Positions 1 to 9,792 of a stretch of 64,000 nucleotides of DNA are shown here, one piece after another. Made by a program: the position numbers and the translations under genes. Source of the stretch: Adiantum capillus-veneris (taxonomy: Eukaryota > Streptophyta > Polypodiopsida > Polypodiales > Pteridaceae). Numbering within the stretch: position 1 is the first letter of the stretch; every line of letters begins with the position of its first letter. The DNA lies in contig CM043948.1 of the NCBI GenBank assembly GCA_014529385.2, forward strand, positions 19,945,951 through 20,009,950, read 5' to 3'. The notes beneath the pieces are model-generated. The model saw nothing but the letters and a program-made list of their open reading frames with translations. It did no database searches and was not told the DNA's origin.

Positions 1-1109
1 GAACTTGTAAGTTTTGAGAGAGATTAGGCTTTCCTCTAACCAAAAGAAAAGTGGATTTTTTTTTTTAAAGAGATTCAATAATTAGGTCACATTATCTCTA
101 AAGGTTGTATTTGTATGGATCCACAAAAGGTAGAGGTAATAAAAAGATGGCCTAATCCAAGGAGTCTACATGAGTTGCGAAGCTCTAAAGGTATGAGTGC
201 ATACTAGAGATGCTTCATAGGAAAAATTCATGCTTATAGAAGGTCCAATACATGACTTAACAAAAAAGAACGTTAAGTATACATGGGCTGCAAAGAGAGA
301 AAAATACTTTTGAAAAGTTCAAAGAGAAACTTATCTCTCAACTAATGCTTACACTAGGGGATCTCTCAAATCTATTTGAGGTCCAATGTAATGCCTGGAT
401 GCATGTCTTCAAGAAAAAATTTGCTTCAAGAAGGGAATACCATAGAATACAAGATTCAAAGACTCAAATCCAATGAGCGAATGCTGGACATATACAAAAG
501 GAACTACGAGCTGTTTTACATGCTGTTGACACATGGAAGTACTTCTTGCGGACTCCATCCATGATACAAACCAAGCTCTTCGACAATCAAACGAGGTGGG
601 CAAATTTCTTTTTGCAATTTAAATTTTACATTGCTCACATTGCTGGCAAGCACAAACATGTAGCCGATGCACTTTCCCGATGGCCAAGGGTAGATAGGGT
701 ATCAATAGCAACTTACAATGAACTATGTTTTATGATAGTTAAAGATGCTTCTAACCCAGGCTTTAGGGATATAATAATAGCCTTTACAAATGGAAGAAAA
801 AGAACCACTCACGTTAGAGGATGGTTATCTTCCATACCTCAATAGTCTATATCTTCCTCACTTCCCATGCTCCTCCCATATGTGGGGGAAAGAGGAATTC
901 AAATTTACTCTACTAGGAGTAAAAGCATACTTGTATTGGCCTACCAAGAAACAAGAACATACAAGGGTATGTTTCAAAATGTATGGTATACCAAAAGATA
1001 AAGTATGATAGAAGGACCATGGCTTGCCAACATCTAATTGTGTCGGATAGAAATCCTACCATGACCACTAATTTTTGATACAGTCTCTATCAGAACTAGA
1101 GTAACCCTC
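1..1109 (+). pseudogene. Ty3/gypsy pol relic R1, first half (RT thumb, RNase H, start of integrase)
   Basis: Translation of about 61-240 reads as the end of a gypsy reverse transcriptase and its connection domain (GHIISK, then MDPQKVEVIKRWPNPRSLHELR). About 420-690 reads as RNase H, with LKSNERMLDIY, a DNQ-like motif and the characteristic end KHKHVADALSRWP. About 850-1008 resembles the zinc-binding start of integrase. The frame is broken by many stops and indels, so it is a dead copy. The sequence stops at 1109 where element E1 is inserted, and the C-terminal half of what appears to be the same relic resumes at 16241. Family knowledge: these domains copy retrotransposon RNA and remove it from the hybrid. 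The chromodomain at the far end places it among chromoviruses. Confidence 0.8.
1105..1109. repeat. Target-site duplication of element E1 (left copy, imperfect)
   Basis: CCCTC lies directly left of the E1 LTR and CCCTT (16241-16245) directly right. Four of five bases match, as expected for a 5-bp gypsy duplication with one later mutation. Confidence 0.6.
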
Positions 1110-1747
1110 TATGAGGTCCCTGCCCCTTGTCGAGAGGAGCAAAGTACCTTTGATAGGTCTCCAATCCTGATAAGAAAAAACCAACGGACATTGCCTTAGC
1201 TACTACGTAGCCATGGGCATGAACCGTTAGTGAAGGATTGGTCCTATCTCGCTATGGCAGAGCGTGACCACCATAACCCTATCTACAAACTATCTATAAT
1301 CAATTATACCTAAAAGTATAAATCTTAGAGTGACCAACCTGTGCGCTTTTTTCTCCATGTTTCAGAAGCACAGCCGCCAAGGTTTGTCTCTTTTAAGATT
1401 TATGACCAAAAAAAAAAAAAATAGCGTTGGAAAGTTACCCGACTCATCGGGTCCACCCATCCATAGAATGATACCGTCGGGGTATCATTCTCCCACTTTC
1501 CACACCACACTCACCCTTCTTTTGTTATCTAATTACTACCACACTGTTAAAACATACCTGTTCCTTTATTTTATTTATGATACTGGTTCGTTAAAACAGC
1601 CCTTCAAACAGTATTACAAACAATAGTCAAACAAGAAGTCGTTCAATTTTAAACCAACAACCCTTGGATTAGGTTCACTCAAGAATCTCTACTAGCGCTA
1701 TTATGTCCGATCGATATATACATTATTCATAAAAACCCTTGTCCTCA

Positions 1748-1750
1748 TGA
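1748..1750. repeat. CACTA target-site duplication TGA (left)
   Basis: TGA precedes the left terminal inverted repeat and is repeated at 8063-8065. The right LTR shows the unfilled site CCTCATGAGCGTCCC, which has a single TGA. Confidence 0.9.
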
Positions 1751-1819
1751 CACTACAAGAGGTTGTGTGCTCTTGTGACGCTATTAGCGACGGAAATACA
1801 TTGGGTTTTTATAACCCCC

Positions 1820-2032
1820 GGCGTCGCTAAAACCGTCGCTACAAGCGTCGCTACGAGAGCGTCGCTACAGGCGTCGCTATAGGCGTCGCTATATGCGTCG
1901 CTATCAGCGTCGCTATATAGCGACGCATATAGCGACGCCTATAGCGACGCTCTCACAGAAGACTATAGCGACGCTCATAGCGACGCTACAGAGCCATAAA
2001 TAGTGACGCTTATAGCGACGCCCGAGAGAATA
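1820..2032. repeat. CACTA left subterminal repeat cluster (GCGTCGCTA, palindromic)
   Basis: About seven GCGTCGCTA-type units read forward to about 1917, then the complementary TAGCGACGC units follow to 2032, so the cluster folds back on itself. In CACTA elements such subterminal repeats are binding sites for the element's regulatory protein. Confidence 0.85.
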
Positions 2033-2386
2033 TTTTTTTGGTGGCAGGGCATTGAATGCCCTGCCACCCATCAACCATATTGTACTTGATTCACTTTTTA
2101 AAAAAAGTGCAAAGGTAGATAATAGACCCAAAATAGTCACCCACAAGACGCATTGTTTGCAAAATTGACAATTGTACACATCATAGGCAAAATGAATTGA
2201 TTGGCAAATGTAATAATGACAATTGTACAACATCATAGGCATAAAGAATTGATTGGCAAAAGGAACTGCGGTGACAAATGTAATAATATACATGGTTCAA
2301 AAAGACGTATAAAATCCGTCTCATGATACATAAGCTATGAGAAACCCTAAACTAATGCTATCTAGCTACGGCTAAACTGACGTCGT
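2033..2386. other. Spacer between CACTA end and transposase gene 3' end
   Basis: A/T-rich DNA with imperfect direct repeats around GATTGGCAAA and CAATTGTACA (about 2155-2280). It probably holds the 3' UTR of the gene ending at 2387. I see no coding region. Confidence 0.4.
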
Positions 2387-3700
2387 TTAGTCAGACGTCT
2401 CATCGCGTCCAAGCGGCGTATCTGTCGGATTCTGCAAAAAAAGACAATAAGACAGTTTTCAGTAAATATAAACATATAACGACATTTATAAAACAATACA
2501 AAAAATAAAAAAGAGTAAACCCTAATACTAACCATGCCGCCGCGAGAACTGAGAATGTCCATCAAGGCGTTTAAGCCCTTCCTGTCTGCGTACTCGCGCT
2601 CGTACGGTGTGGGATCACGTCCTGTCATCGACCACTGTCAAAACATACAAAGATTTCATTATGTTAGAACTAAAAAACTCATAAACCCTAAACTATCGAA
2701 CATGCATAAAAAGCAATGTGAAAAGACTTACAAAATCGGCCTCAAATGATGCCCATCCACCGCTCCCCAAGTGGTGCGAGCTCCCTGCCTCTACTCACGC
2801 TCTGGCTGCATCCTTTTGTTGCTTCCACTTGTCGGGATTCTCGCGCGCTGCTTTCTTCGCATTCTTCCAATCTTCTTTGGCCAGCCAATCTGGCCTATTC
2901 CACCCATTCTTGATTGCTTTTTGCACTTCGGAACGCTTGTGTTTGCAGTATTCGCGCATTCGAATCTTCATCAGGTCTTCATTAAAGCGCTGATCCCGTG
3001 TTGGAACGGGAAACTCATCATGAAGTATGCTGATGACTCTGTTTTTTAAATCACTTGGTACTTCACTCCATTTGTTTAGTATATAGTGTCTAAACAGCTG
3101 AGAGCAAAGACCACGCATGCGCGAGATCACCTTCTTGCCGTCATCATCCATGATGATGCCACCGCTGATGTCGACGGAGTAAGGCAAGCCCTCTGGCCGG
3201 TGACGCGTGAACCTGGGTGTCCCGGCAGGGGTCTCTAGCGGCGTGTCGATGGGGGTACGGACGTCAGGTGTCTCCACCGGCGTCTCGGCCCCGAAGCGAG
3301 GAGTGTCGAGTGGGGTGGCTCCTGGCGGAGTAGGTAGAGGTGTGTAGCTTCTAGGAACAGTCAGCCGTGCAAAACTTGGCATAGATGGCGATGCTGTGGC
3401 TGGTGTGGGGGCGGGCAAAGAAGGGGAGGGTAAAGAGCCTCGTCGAACACGAGGCGGTGTGGAGGCATCGGTGGCGGAATCCCCACAACAACCGCCACCG
3501 CCACCACTAGAGCGCCGGTGTCTAGACGAGTGTGACGCTCGTCTCGTCGACGCCGAAGCTTCGGAGCGCGCCGAATGCTCCGAAAGAGAGGGAGATGCGG
3601 ATGGTGTAGGAACGCGCGATGATGCGCCAGAGCGATGACGCTCCACGTACCACTGTCTCTGCTGCGGTGACAAAGAAGAAAGAAACTCCTCATCATCCAT
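2387..3700 (-). pseudogene. Ptta/En/Spm plant transposase (Transposase_24 type), second CACTA gene
   Basis: Exons inferred by eye: 3700-2732, 2634-2533 and 2431-2387, all with GT-AG introns that keep the frame and end at a TAA. The start chosen is the ATG at 3700 (MDDEEFLSSLSPQQ), just after a likely 3' splice site. The N-terminal 130 residues are Ser/Pro/Thr-rich low complexity with many TP dipeptides. The conserved part reads RGLCSQLFRHYILNKWSEVP and continues with Lys/Arg-rich sequence, then GRDPTPYEREYADRKG. This is the pattern of the En/Spm accessory transposase family, which binds subterminal repeats. An in-frame TGA at about 2795-2797 interrupts the first exon, while family-like sequence continues in frame after it, so I call it inactivated by a nonsense change. 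Confidence 0.75.
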
Positions 3701-3974
3701 ACCTGCATTAAACACACGAATATTTAAACTTAATATTGAATGAATAGAGTAGACAATGACGCAAAGACCATTAAATACAATGACGTAATGACGCATATAA
3801 ATACAATGACGCAATGAATCGAGTGATAGAAGAGGCAAGTCGAAAACTCAGAATTTTCAATCAAAAGATGTGAGCGCGAGTAGAAAAGAGCGTTATACAC
3901 CATGGAAGGTACTTAGAGAGCCAGAGATTTTACAACACGGAGCAAAATTGTTCAAATACAATTGTTCAATGCAC
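3701..3974. other. Intergenic or intronic spacer between the two CACTA genes
   Basis: A TTTAATGCAG acceptor-like site lies just upstream of the second gene's ATG, suggesting a 5' UTR intron or cotranscription with the TNP2 gene. No independent ORF is supported. Confidence 0.4.
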
Positions 3975-6300
3975 CTGAATGGTTAGCATTGTAGTAGGAA
4001 AATGTTTCTCAAACATGCACACAAGCTCCGCAGCATTTAGTTTGGCGAATGGTATGGAGTCTACGTCGATCTCCTTTTGTGAGATCCATTGCACCAGCTT
4101 TGCAAGTTTGTAGATTGTGTTACGGATGTCGAGAGACAAACATCCCTCAATGGCAACCGGTAAAATAAACTGTAAAGTATGTGCAGCAATGATATTAAAG
4201 TCCACATTTTATGCAATGATATTAAAGTCCACTATGAACGTACCTGACACATTTTATGCCAATCGTGTGACTTCAAACCGGTAAGCTTTCCTTCTTTAGT
4301 AAAACACGTTCGGAGCGAGTGCATTACGCCAGTGGGGGTCCGCAAAGATCGAATGGCCTCTTTTACTTTGCGTTCTTGGGCTCCTGTGAAAATCCATGGT
4401 GCTTTAGGCAGTTTTATCGATCCATCAGACGCTGTTTGCGGCCAATATTGCTCCATACGATCCACATTTCTAAGGTCAACTCTGGCTCCCAAAGTATCTT
4501 TCTTGCCGGTCAAATGGTCCCATAGTAGATTACCCACATTCTTGAATATGTGCATTGGATCGAGCAAGTGATTGATCACGAGTCGGGGCCAGTATGGTAA
4601 CTCGTACCATAGAGATAGTCTCTTCATCCCTGGAGGCAATCCGTCATCGCACATCTCCTTCTGCTCTAACCATGCTTGTGCAGACATCCTTGGTGGCTCT
4701 CTTCCCAAAAAGCCGTCGCGTAACACATGATTCTCTGGAAGATACGCTTGATGACCTTCGTAGATTTGCTTCTTCAGTGAGGGTGCCCTACGTGCATTCA
4801 GTCTAGGTCCACATGTGACACATGCTCTGTATCCGCTTGTTTGAAGCCCTACATGTATACACATGATAATAGATCAACTATGGGAAAAAACAAGATTTAC
4901 AGTGTCTGAGTGAGGAGTGTCAATAGATCACCTGAGCATTCTGTTAGCCCGGGATAGTCATGCATGGTCCACATTAAAATACCTCTGATCAAAGCATTTC
5001 GTCGTCCTGTGTGTCGGCTCATATCCACCACCTCTATGCCAATCCACAATTGTTGTAGCTCTTCCAATAGTGGACGAAGATACACATCCATATTCCCCAC
5101 TTTATATCGCCCTGGCACAATCAAGCTTAGCCATAGGTGCCCCTTCTTCGTAGTCAACCACGGGGGAATGTTGTAGTTGACGATGACAACGGGCCATACA
5201 CTGTAAGATGTTGATCTTTGACCAAATGGATTTACGCCATCCATAGCCAGGCCTAAGCGCAAATTTCGAGCTTCCTTGGCAAAATCTGACCATGTTCCAT
5301 CTATATGTTTCCAGGCTGCGCAATCTGCAGGAATTCGTAGCACACCATCCGAAGATTTATTCTCCTCATGCCATGATGCTAGGGCAGCCATGGACTTACA
5401 TTCGAAGAAATGCTTGATGCGAGGAAGCAAAGGAAAATGTCGCAAAACCTTTTGTGGAATTTTTGTCCCGTGGAGATCTACTCGATATCTTTCGGAATCA
5501 CATTTCGGACACTTCTCCATGTCTGTGTATTCCCCTCTGAAAAGAATGCAGTCATTAGGACAAGCGTGGATAGAATTGTAATCCATCCCCAAGTTTTGCA
5601 AAATCTTTCTTGCTTCATCTCGGGAATCTGGCATCACATTGTCAGCTGGTAGTATGTGCTCTTTCAGCAATCTACACAACATAAAAATATGATACAGTCG
5701 TGTAAAAATCTATCAGATCATTATACATTTAGAGTTCTATTAAAGTAAACTAATTGTAATAGATCACCTGAAAAGCGCTGTGACGCTAGTGTCACTCCAT
5801 CCAAACTTTGCCTGCATGTTGAGAAGAACCAGGAGTGCTTTCAATCTAGACATACGTGCTCCATTATACAATGACGTATCGGCTTCACTTTTCATATCAT
5901 CATAGATAAGCCTTTCTGAATCCATGATCGTCTCGATCATTTCATCAATCTCGGGCTCAAACATTGCCTCGTTGGGAATGTGCTCTGCATGATCATCCCC
6001 CGAGCTGTCAGAGGCTACATCTTGTGGCCTCACATATGCTGCTTGACCAAAGCGCCTGCGAACACGTCTATTGGGTTGCAAGATTGCTACTTGTTGGCCA
6101 GCGTCAGAGTCCGACGAGTTATAATTGGCAACAACTCGATCTATAATAGATGGATCGAACTCGCCAAATTCGCGAACGTGCTGCAAAGAAACACGTCTTG
6201 TCCGTCGCACAGCATGCTTGCATTGATTACAAGGACATAAGACCCTCGTTGAGAGATAGGTGTTTCGGTTGGACGGTCCCACATCCTCGTCGCTACTCAT
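3975..6300 (-). CDS. TNP2-type CACTA transposase, four visible exons, C-terminus missing
   Basis: Exons inferred from GT-AG sites with conserved phase: 6300-5768, 5671-4932, 4848-4244 and 4169-3975. Exon 1 starts MSSDEDVGPSNRN and has the transposase-associated CPCNQCKHAVRRT motif. Exons 2-3 carry the Transposase_21 (tnp2) domain: CPNDCILFRGEY, a CPKC zinc-like pair, WLTTKKGHLWLSLIVPG and LLDPMHIFKNV. Exon 4 begins the DUF4218 domain (FILPVAIEGCLSLDIR). Family knowledge: this protein cuts and joins CACTA ends. Each exon is open and the splices are clean, so most of the catalytic part looks intact. After 3975 the rest of DUF4218 and the usual C-terminus are not found before the next gene, so the protein looks truncated. 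A 27-bp direct repeat (about 4205-4232) sits in the last intron. Confidence 0.82.
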
Positions 6301-6362
6301 AATGAGGATAAAAAACTTATAACCTGGACAACAAATTTAATATTCTATTGGCATTCTTTGTC

Positions 6363-6440
<78 letters not shown>

Positions 6441-6720
6441 ACCTCACATTCTCTAGTCATGTCCAATCCCCGCACACCTCGGTCTAGAGGTGCACGGAGA
6501 TCAGAACCACCGGGTTATAATCTCGTCTTTATTGGTCAATACCTATATTTGTGGGTACAAGAAATCTACACACCCACGTCTACATGATACTGCATGTAGT
6601 GGACAAAATCCCTTTGCCTCTTCTCTAGCTGTAGCACTTCACTTCATCTTAACATCTTTTCACAGTAGATCTTTTCACTGTTCGTCTAACTCTAAACCCT
6701 AAACCGTAAGTAATTCTTGC
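6301..6720 (-). promoter_or_regulatory. Upstream region of the TNP2 gene with a long CT tract
   Basis: A (CT)n tract of about 71 bp (6367-6437) lies 67 bp upstream of the TNP2 ATG; on the transcribed strand it is a GA tract. Such tracts are common in plant 5' leaders and promoters. No clear TATA box was located. Confidence 0.35.
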
Positions 6721-7135
6721 GTGGACTCGATCTAACGTAAATAAGCGTAAATCTAAATAAACGTAAATCTAACTAAAAATAAAGCTAAATCTAATTTAAC
6801 GTAAGTCTAATGACTAGAGGTTGTCTAGATGGTCATTGTGTCGGGGATGTAGTGACTCTTGCCGCCCTGAAGATCCACCTTCTTCCCTATCTTCTGAAGA
6901 CATTTCACCAGTACTTTTGGATCGACGGAGCCCACCATGAGTGAAGGCAGCAATACCCTATATTCCATTGAGGGCTTTCTTCACCCGCTTCATGCAGGCA
7001 TCGCAGTCTATGGAGACCTAAATCTAATCTAATATAACGTAAATCTAAATCTAGCTTAAATAAACGTAAATCTAGTTAAAAATAAACCTAAATCTAATTT
7101 AATGTAAGTCTACATATAACCTAATCTTTAACGTC
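6720..7135. repeat. Degenerate short tandem repeats (AACGTAAATCTAA-like) flanking a captured gene piece
   Basis: Irregular copies of ACGTAAATCTAA occur on both sides of the HMA fragment (6720-6820 and 7020-7110). This suggests the fragment landed in, or broke, a repeat array. Confidence 0.6.
6825..7019 (-). pseudogene. Captured heavy-metal-associated (HMA) domain gene fragment inside the CACTA element
   Basis: On the minus strand 7019 to about 6930 reads VSIDCDACMKRVKKALNGI, with the CxxC metal-binding pair of HMA domains, followed by a TAG and a shift of frame. The next frame reads VDPKVLVKCLQKIGKKVDL and ends at TAG (6825-6827). Together these cover the beta-alpha-beta-beta-alpha-beta HMA fold of plant metallochaperone/HIPP proteins, which bind copper, zinc or cadmium through the two cysteines. 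Being one exon-sized piece with a stop and a frameshift, it is a dead transduplicated fragment and not an active gene. The match is by motif only; the parent gene is unknown. Confidence 0.75.
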
Positions 7136-7380
7136 TTTTAAGATAGTTTCCTACGACGTTATAACTCTCTTCTTCTTGTGTGTGTGCGCGTGTGTGGATG
7201 TGTGTGCCAATAAAAAGAGATAAATGGTATAACCTTTCTATCACCCATGCCAAGTATGATAGATTGATTATGCCATTTCCCTCTTGAATAATAGGTCTTC
7301 AGTTCAACTCCTCGTCGGCTAGTTCTTTAGGTCTTTTAATTTTAATTAGTTTCCTACGACGTTAAATTAGTTTCTCTCTC
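7136..7380. other. CACTA interior without a recognised gene
   Basis: Holds a sequence (about 7138-7178, TTTCCTACGACGTTATAACTC) that recurs in degraded form near 31748-31785. Nothing coding is supported. Confidence 0.4.
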
Positions 7381-7745
7381 TTTCTCTCTCAATGTGTGTG
7401 CGTTTTTTTGGATCGTATGCATGTTTTCTCTCTCTTTTCCTCTCTCAATGTGTGCGTTTTTTGTTTATGCATGTTCTCTCTCTCTTTTCCTCTCTCAATG
7501 CGTGCGTTTTTTGTTTATGCATGCTCTCTCTCTCTTTTTCTCTCTCAATGTGTGTGTGCATTCTTTGTTTATGTATGTGTGTGTGCGTTTTTGTTTTTGT
7601 TTGTACTCTCTCTCTCTCTCTCTCAAAAACACTATGTGTGTGTGTGTATGTGTGTGTGTGAGAGAGAGAGAGAGGGAGAGAGAAAGAGGGGAAGGGAACA
7701 TGAGAATGAGGAGAGGGAAGGAGCATACCTGGCTCTCCTTCCTCT

Positions 7746-7795
<50 letters not shown>

Positions 7796-7850
7796 AGAAG
7801 AAAAAGAGAGAGAGAGAGAGTGAGGGAGAGCGTTACCTGCTCCTTGCTTG
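7380..7850. repeat. Microsatellite block (CT, GT, GA) in the CACTA element
   Basis: Four imperfect 55-60 bp units of TCTCTCAATG(T/C)GTGCG plus TTTATGCATG are followed by (CT)n, (GT)n, (GA)n and an uninterrupted (GT)n tract near 7750-7793. Long ORFs here are repeat artefacts. Confidence 0.9.
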
Positions 7851-7920
7851 AGGGCGCCGAAAAACTCAGATCTGAGATCTGAGTTTTTGGGCGCGCTCGG
7901 TTATTTTTTTTACCCCAGCC

Positions 7921-8040
7921 GGCGTCGCTATAAGCGTCGCTATGAGCGTCGCAAATTTACAAATAAATTTGCAACGCTCATAGCGACGCTTATAGCGACG
8001 CTCATAGCGACGCCGGGAAATTTTTTTTTGAGCGTCGCTA
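7921..8040. repeat. CACTA right subterminal repeat cluster (palindromic)
   Basis: GCGTCGCTA units read forward from 7922, then the complement from about 7972 to 8014, around an A/T-rich centre. One more forward unit ends at 8040, 10 bp inside the right TIR. It mirrors the left end. Confidence 0.85.
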
Positions 8041-8512
8041 ATATGAAGAGCCTCTTGTAGTGTGAGCGTCCCATACCGCTCGACAAGTACTCGTTGTGCT
8101 AATCTGGACGTACTCCCGTCACAGCAACAACGGTGCCAATCTGGGCGTCATCCTCACGCCACGACCAAACAAAACTGCAGTATCCAGCTGGGCTAATCTG
8201 GGTGTACTCCCACCAGAGCATCAGCGGTGCCATCCTGGGCGTCATCTCACGCCTCGGCAACTGCCACATAATACCAGTGCTAATAAGTAGAGAGATTTGA
8301 GAGAAACCATACCGAAGGTTTTGGACAAACATTATTTCCTATAGCAACCAGTTTAACCAGACAATCTTTCCTACTTGTCAAACATATGACGAGTTTCTTG
8401 GGGTTAAGCCCCGTGGTTTCGGTCCGTGTTTTCTTTTCATAAGGTAAATAATATATTCCTATGGTCTCGCATATGCAATGATGCATAATTTGAAACTGCA
8501 ATACTAACATGT

Positions 8513-8631
8513 ACCATAGCTCCGATTGGTCCGATAGGTGGATACATAGCATGTTCCGCAGGAGTTCCATCGTTACTTGTACTGGCTTCATGATCATTAG
8601 CGCCTTGTGTTCGAGCACGCTTTGGAGCCAT
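8513..8631 (-). other. Second copy of the putative gag first exon (in the E1 left LTR)
   Basis: This is the left-LTR counterpart of 14439-14564. It encodes the same MAPKRART start with an in-frame 3-bp deletion, and its donor-proximal codon is CAT instead of CAG. As part of the 3' LTR it is not upstream of gag. Confidence 0.5.
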
Positions 8632-9099
8632 TTTTTTGTACTACACTTATATTATACACTTAGAACTTTAAATTGGTCAATTTCCCTAGTAATCTCCTTG
8701 TTTCCAAAGAGAGTCTATAATTTGAACCCTCGCCAACTGGGATTCACACTTAGTGTTGTTGTTTTACATCTAATTTCTATACATCAAATATTTGCTAATC
8801 GTAATTAATTAAAAATTAAATGTGTAAACTATAAGTGAAAGTTTAGGAATGCATTACTTTTATGCATGACATTTCTAATCCAATTCTAACTTCAATTCTA
8901 TACTTCAACTAAATCAATTTTTAGTATTATTCAAAATTCTATTTAACCTAATTGACAATAACATTGGTAAATGAGAATTTCATCATGTATAATAAGAATA
9001 TGATGAGTTCTCTTATGTATTAACTTTCAATTAACAATATATAAGTTAATAGTGAAGATGTACTAACTAGAGAGAGTAGGTATACTTAGAGAGATTAGA

Positions 9100-9290
9100 G
9101 TAAGAGAAAACATACACACACATCTTTTCTAAAGTTAATTGAATCTTACTATCCATTAGAAATATTAGAGTAAAAGAGAACGCACACACATACTTTTCTA
9201 AAGCTAATTGAATCTCACCAATCTATTAGAGAGATTAGAGTAAAAGATAACACACACACACATCCTTTTCTAAAGCTAATTGAATCTCAC
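9100..9290. repeat. Minisatellite in the E1 left LTR (about 3 units)
   Basis: Units of about 65-75 bp contain CTAATTGAATCTCAC, ATTAGAGAGATTAGAGTAA and a CACACA run. The right LTR has more units. Confidence 0.8.
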
Positions 9291-9781
9291 TGTGGTACCC
9301 ATGAGCTTGACCACTTTGTCATTATCATCAAAAGATAAGGCCACACAAGCCCCCCCTCATTAAGATTAGTCAAGAGTAGCCTCTCCTTTTTCATGTGACA
9401 GTGTGTCCCACCTTGTCCCCTCCTATATGATCCATGTGCCTTCATTTGTCATCCCTGTGTATTCTTTTGTCTTTATAATTATTTTATTTATTTCCTTAAT
9501 AATAATTTACTTTACATTTTTAAGTTAAAATTTACAGTCATATATTAACTTTACAGTAGTAAAAGAAAATTCTACAGTCAGTAAATAAGTCTTGCAATAA
9601 GTTAGTTAGTGATTCATATAGCTAAACATGTCAGAATTTTGTAGCGTAAATTTTAATTTCTAGGTTTTCTCAGCCTACGATTCATAATTTGAACTCGAAT
9701 ATCTTAAATAAGGAGTGATGGTTCAAAAAAATACAAATGCGTAATAAAACTTGTGTGCAATTTGAAAGTAGAGACCTTACA

Positions 9782-9792
9782 ATCTCCCCAAC
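9782..9792 (-). promoter_or_regulatory. E1 polypurine tract
   Basis: The minus strand reads GTTGGGGAGAT directly before the 3' LTR start TGTAAGGTC. This is the expected plus-strand priming site. Confidence 0.75.

Larger units (their letters stand above)
1751..8062 (-). mobile_element. CACTA (En/Spm) DNA transposon, 6312 bp
   Basis: The ends are perfect 12-bp inverted repeats, CACTACAAGAGG (1751-1762) and CCTCTTGTAGTG (8051-8062), flanked by the 3-bp duplication TGA. Both ends carry dense subterminal GCGTCGCTA repeats. Two minus-strand genes encode a TNP2-type transposase and a Ptta/En/Spm (Transposase_24) protein. The interior also holds microsatellites and a captured HMA-domain fragment. 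Insertion postdates E1 because the other E1 LTR has the empty site. The ends look transposition-competent, but both genes show defects. Confidence 0.95.
1110..9781 (-). repeat. E1 left LTR (3' LTR in element direction), split by a CACTA insertion
   Basis: The segments 1110-1750 and 8063-9781 align end to end with the right LTR at 13355-16240. The element-direction start is TGTAAGGTC (complement of 9773-9781). Removing the CACTA element leaves about 2.36 kb against 2.89 kb for the right copy. The difference is mainly a deletion of roughly 530 bp in a minisatellite stretch near 9290. Confidence 0.88.

Noticed and set aside
3361-3717. Out-of-frame ORFs opposite and beside the second CACTA gene
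   Set aside because: Shadows of the GC-rich Ser/Pro region of the true frame.
7380-7850. Several overlapping ORFs of 89-162 codons
   Set aside because: They are translations of CT/GT/GA microsatellites and have no non-repeat content.
1821-8014. GCGTCGCTA arrays as a CRISPR-like array
   Set aside because: Units are contiguous 10-12 bp, face both ways and lie at transposon ends; no spacers or cas genes.
8096-8332. Paired ORFs present in both E1 LTRs
   Set aside because: Duplicated only because LTRs are direct copies; no Gag or regulatory motif except the separate MAPKRART frame.
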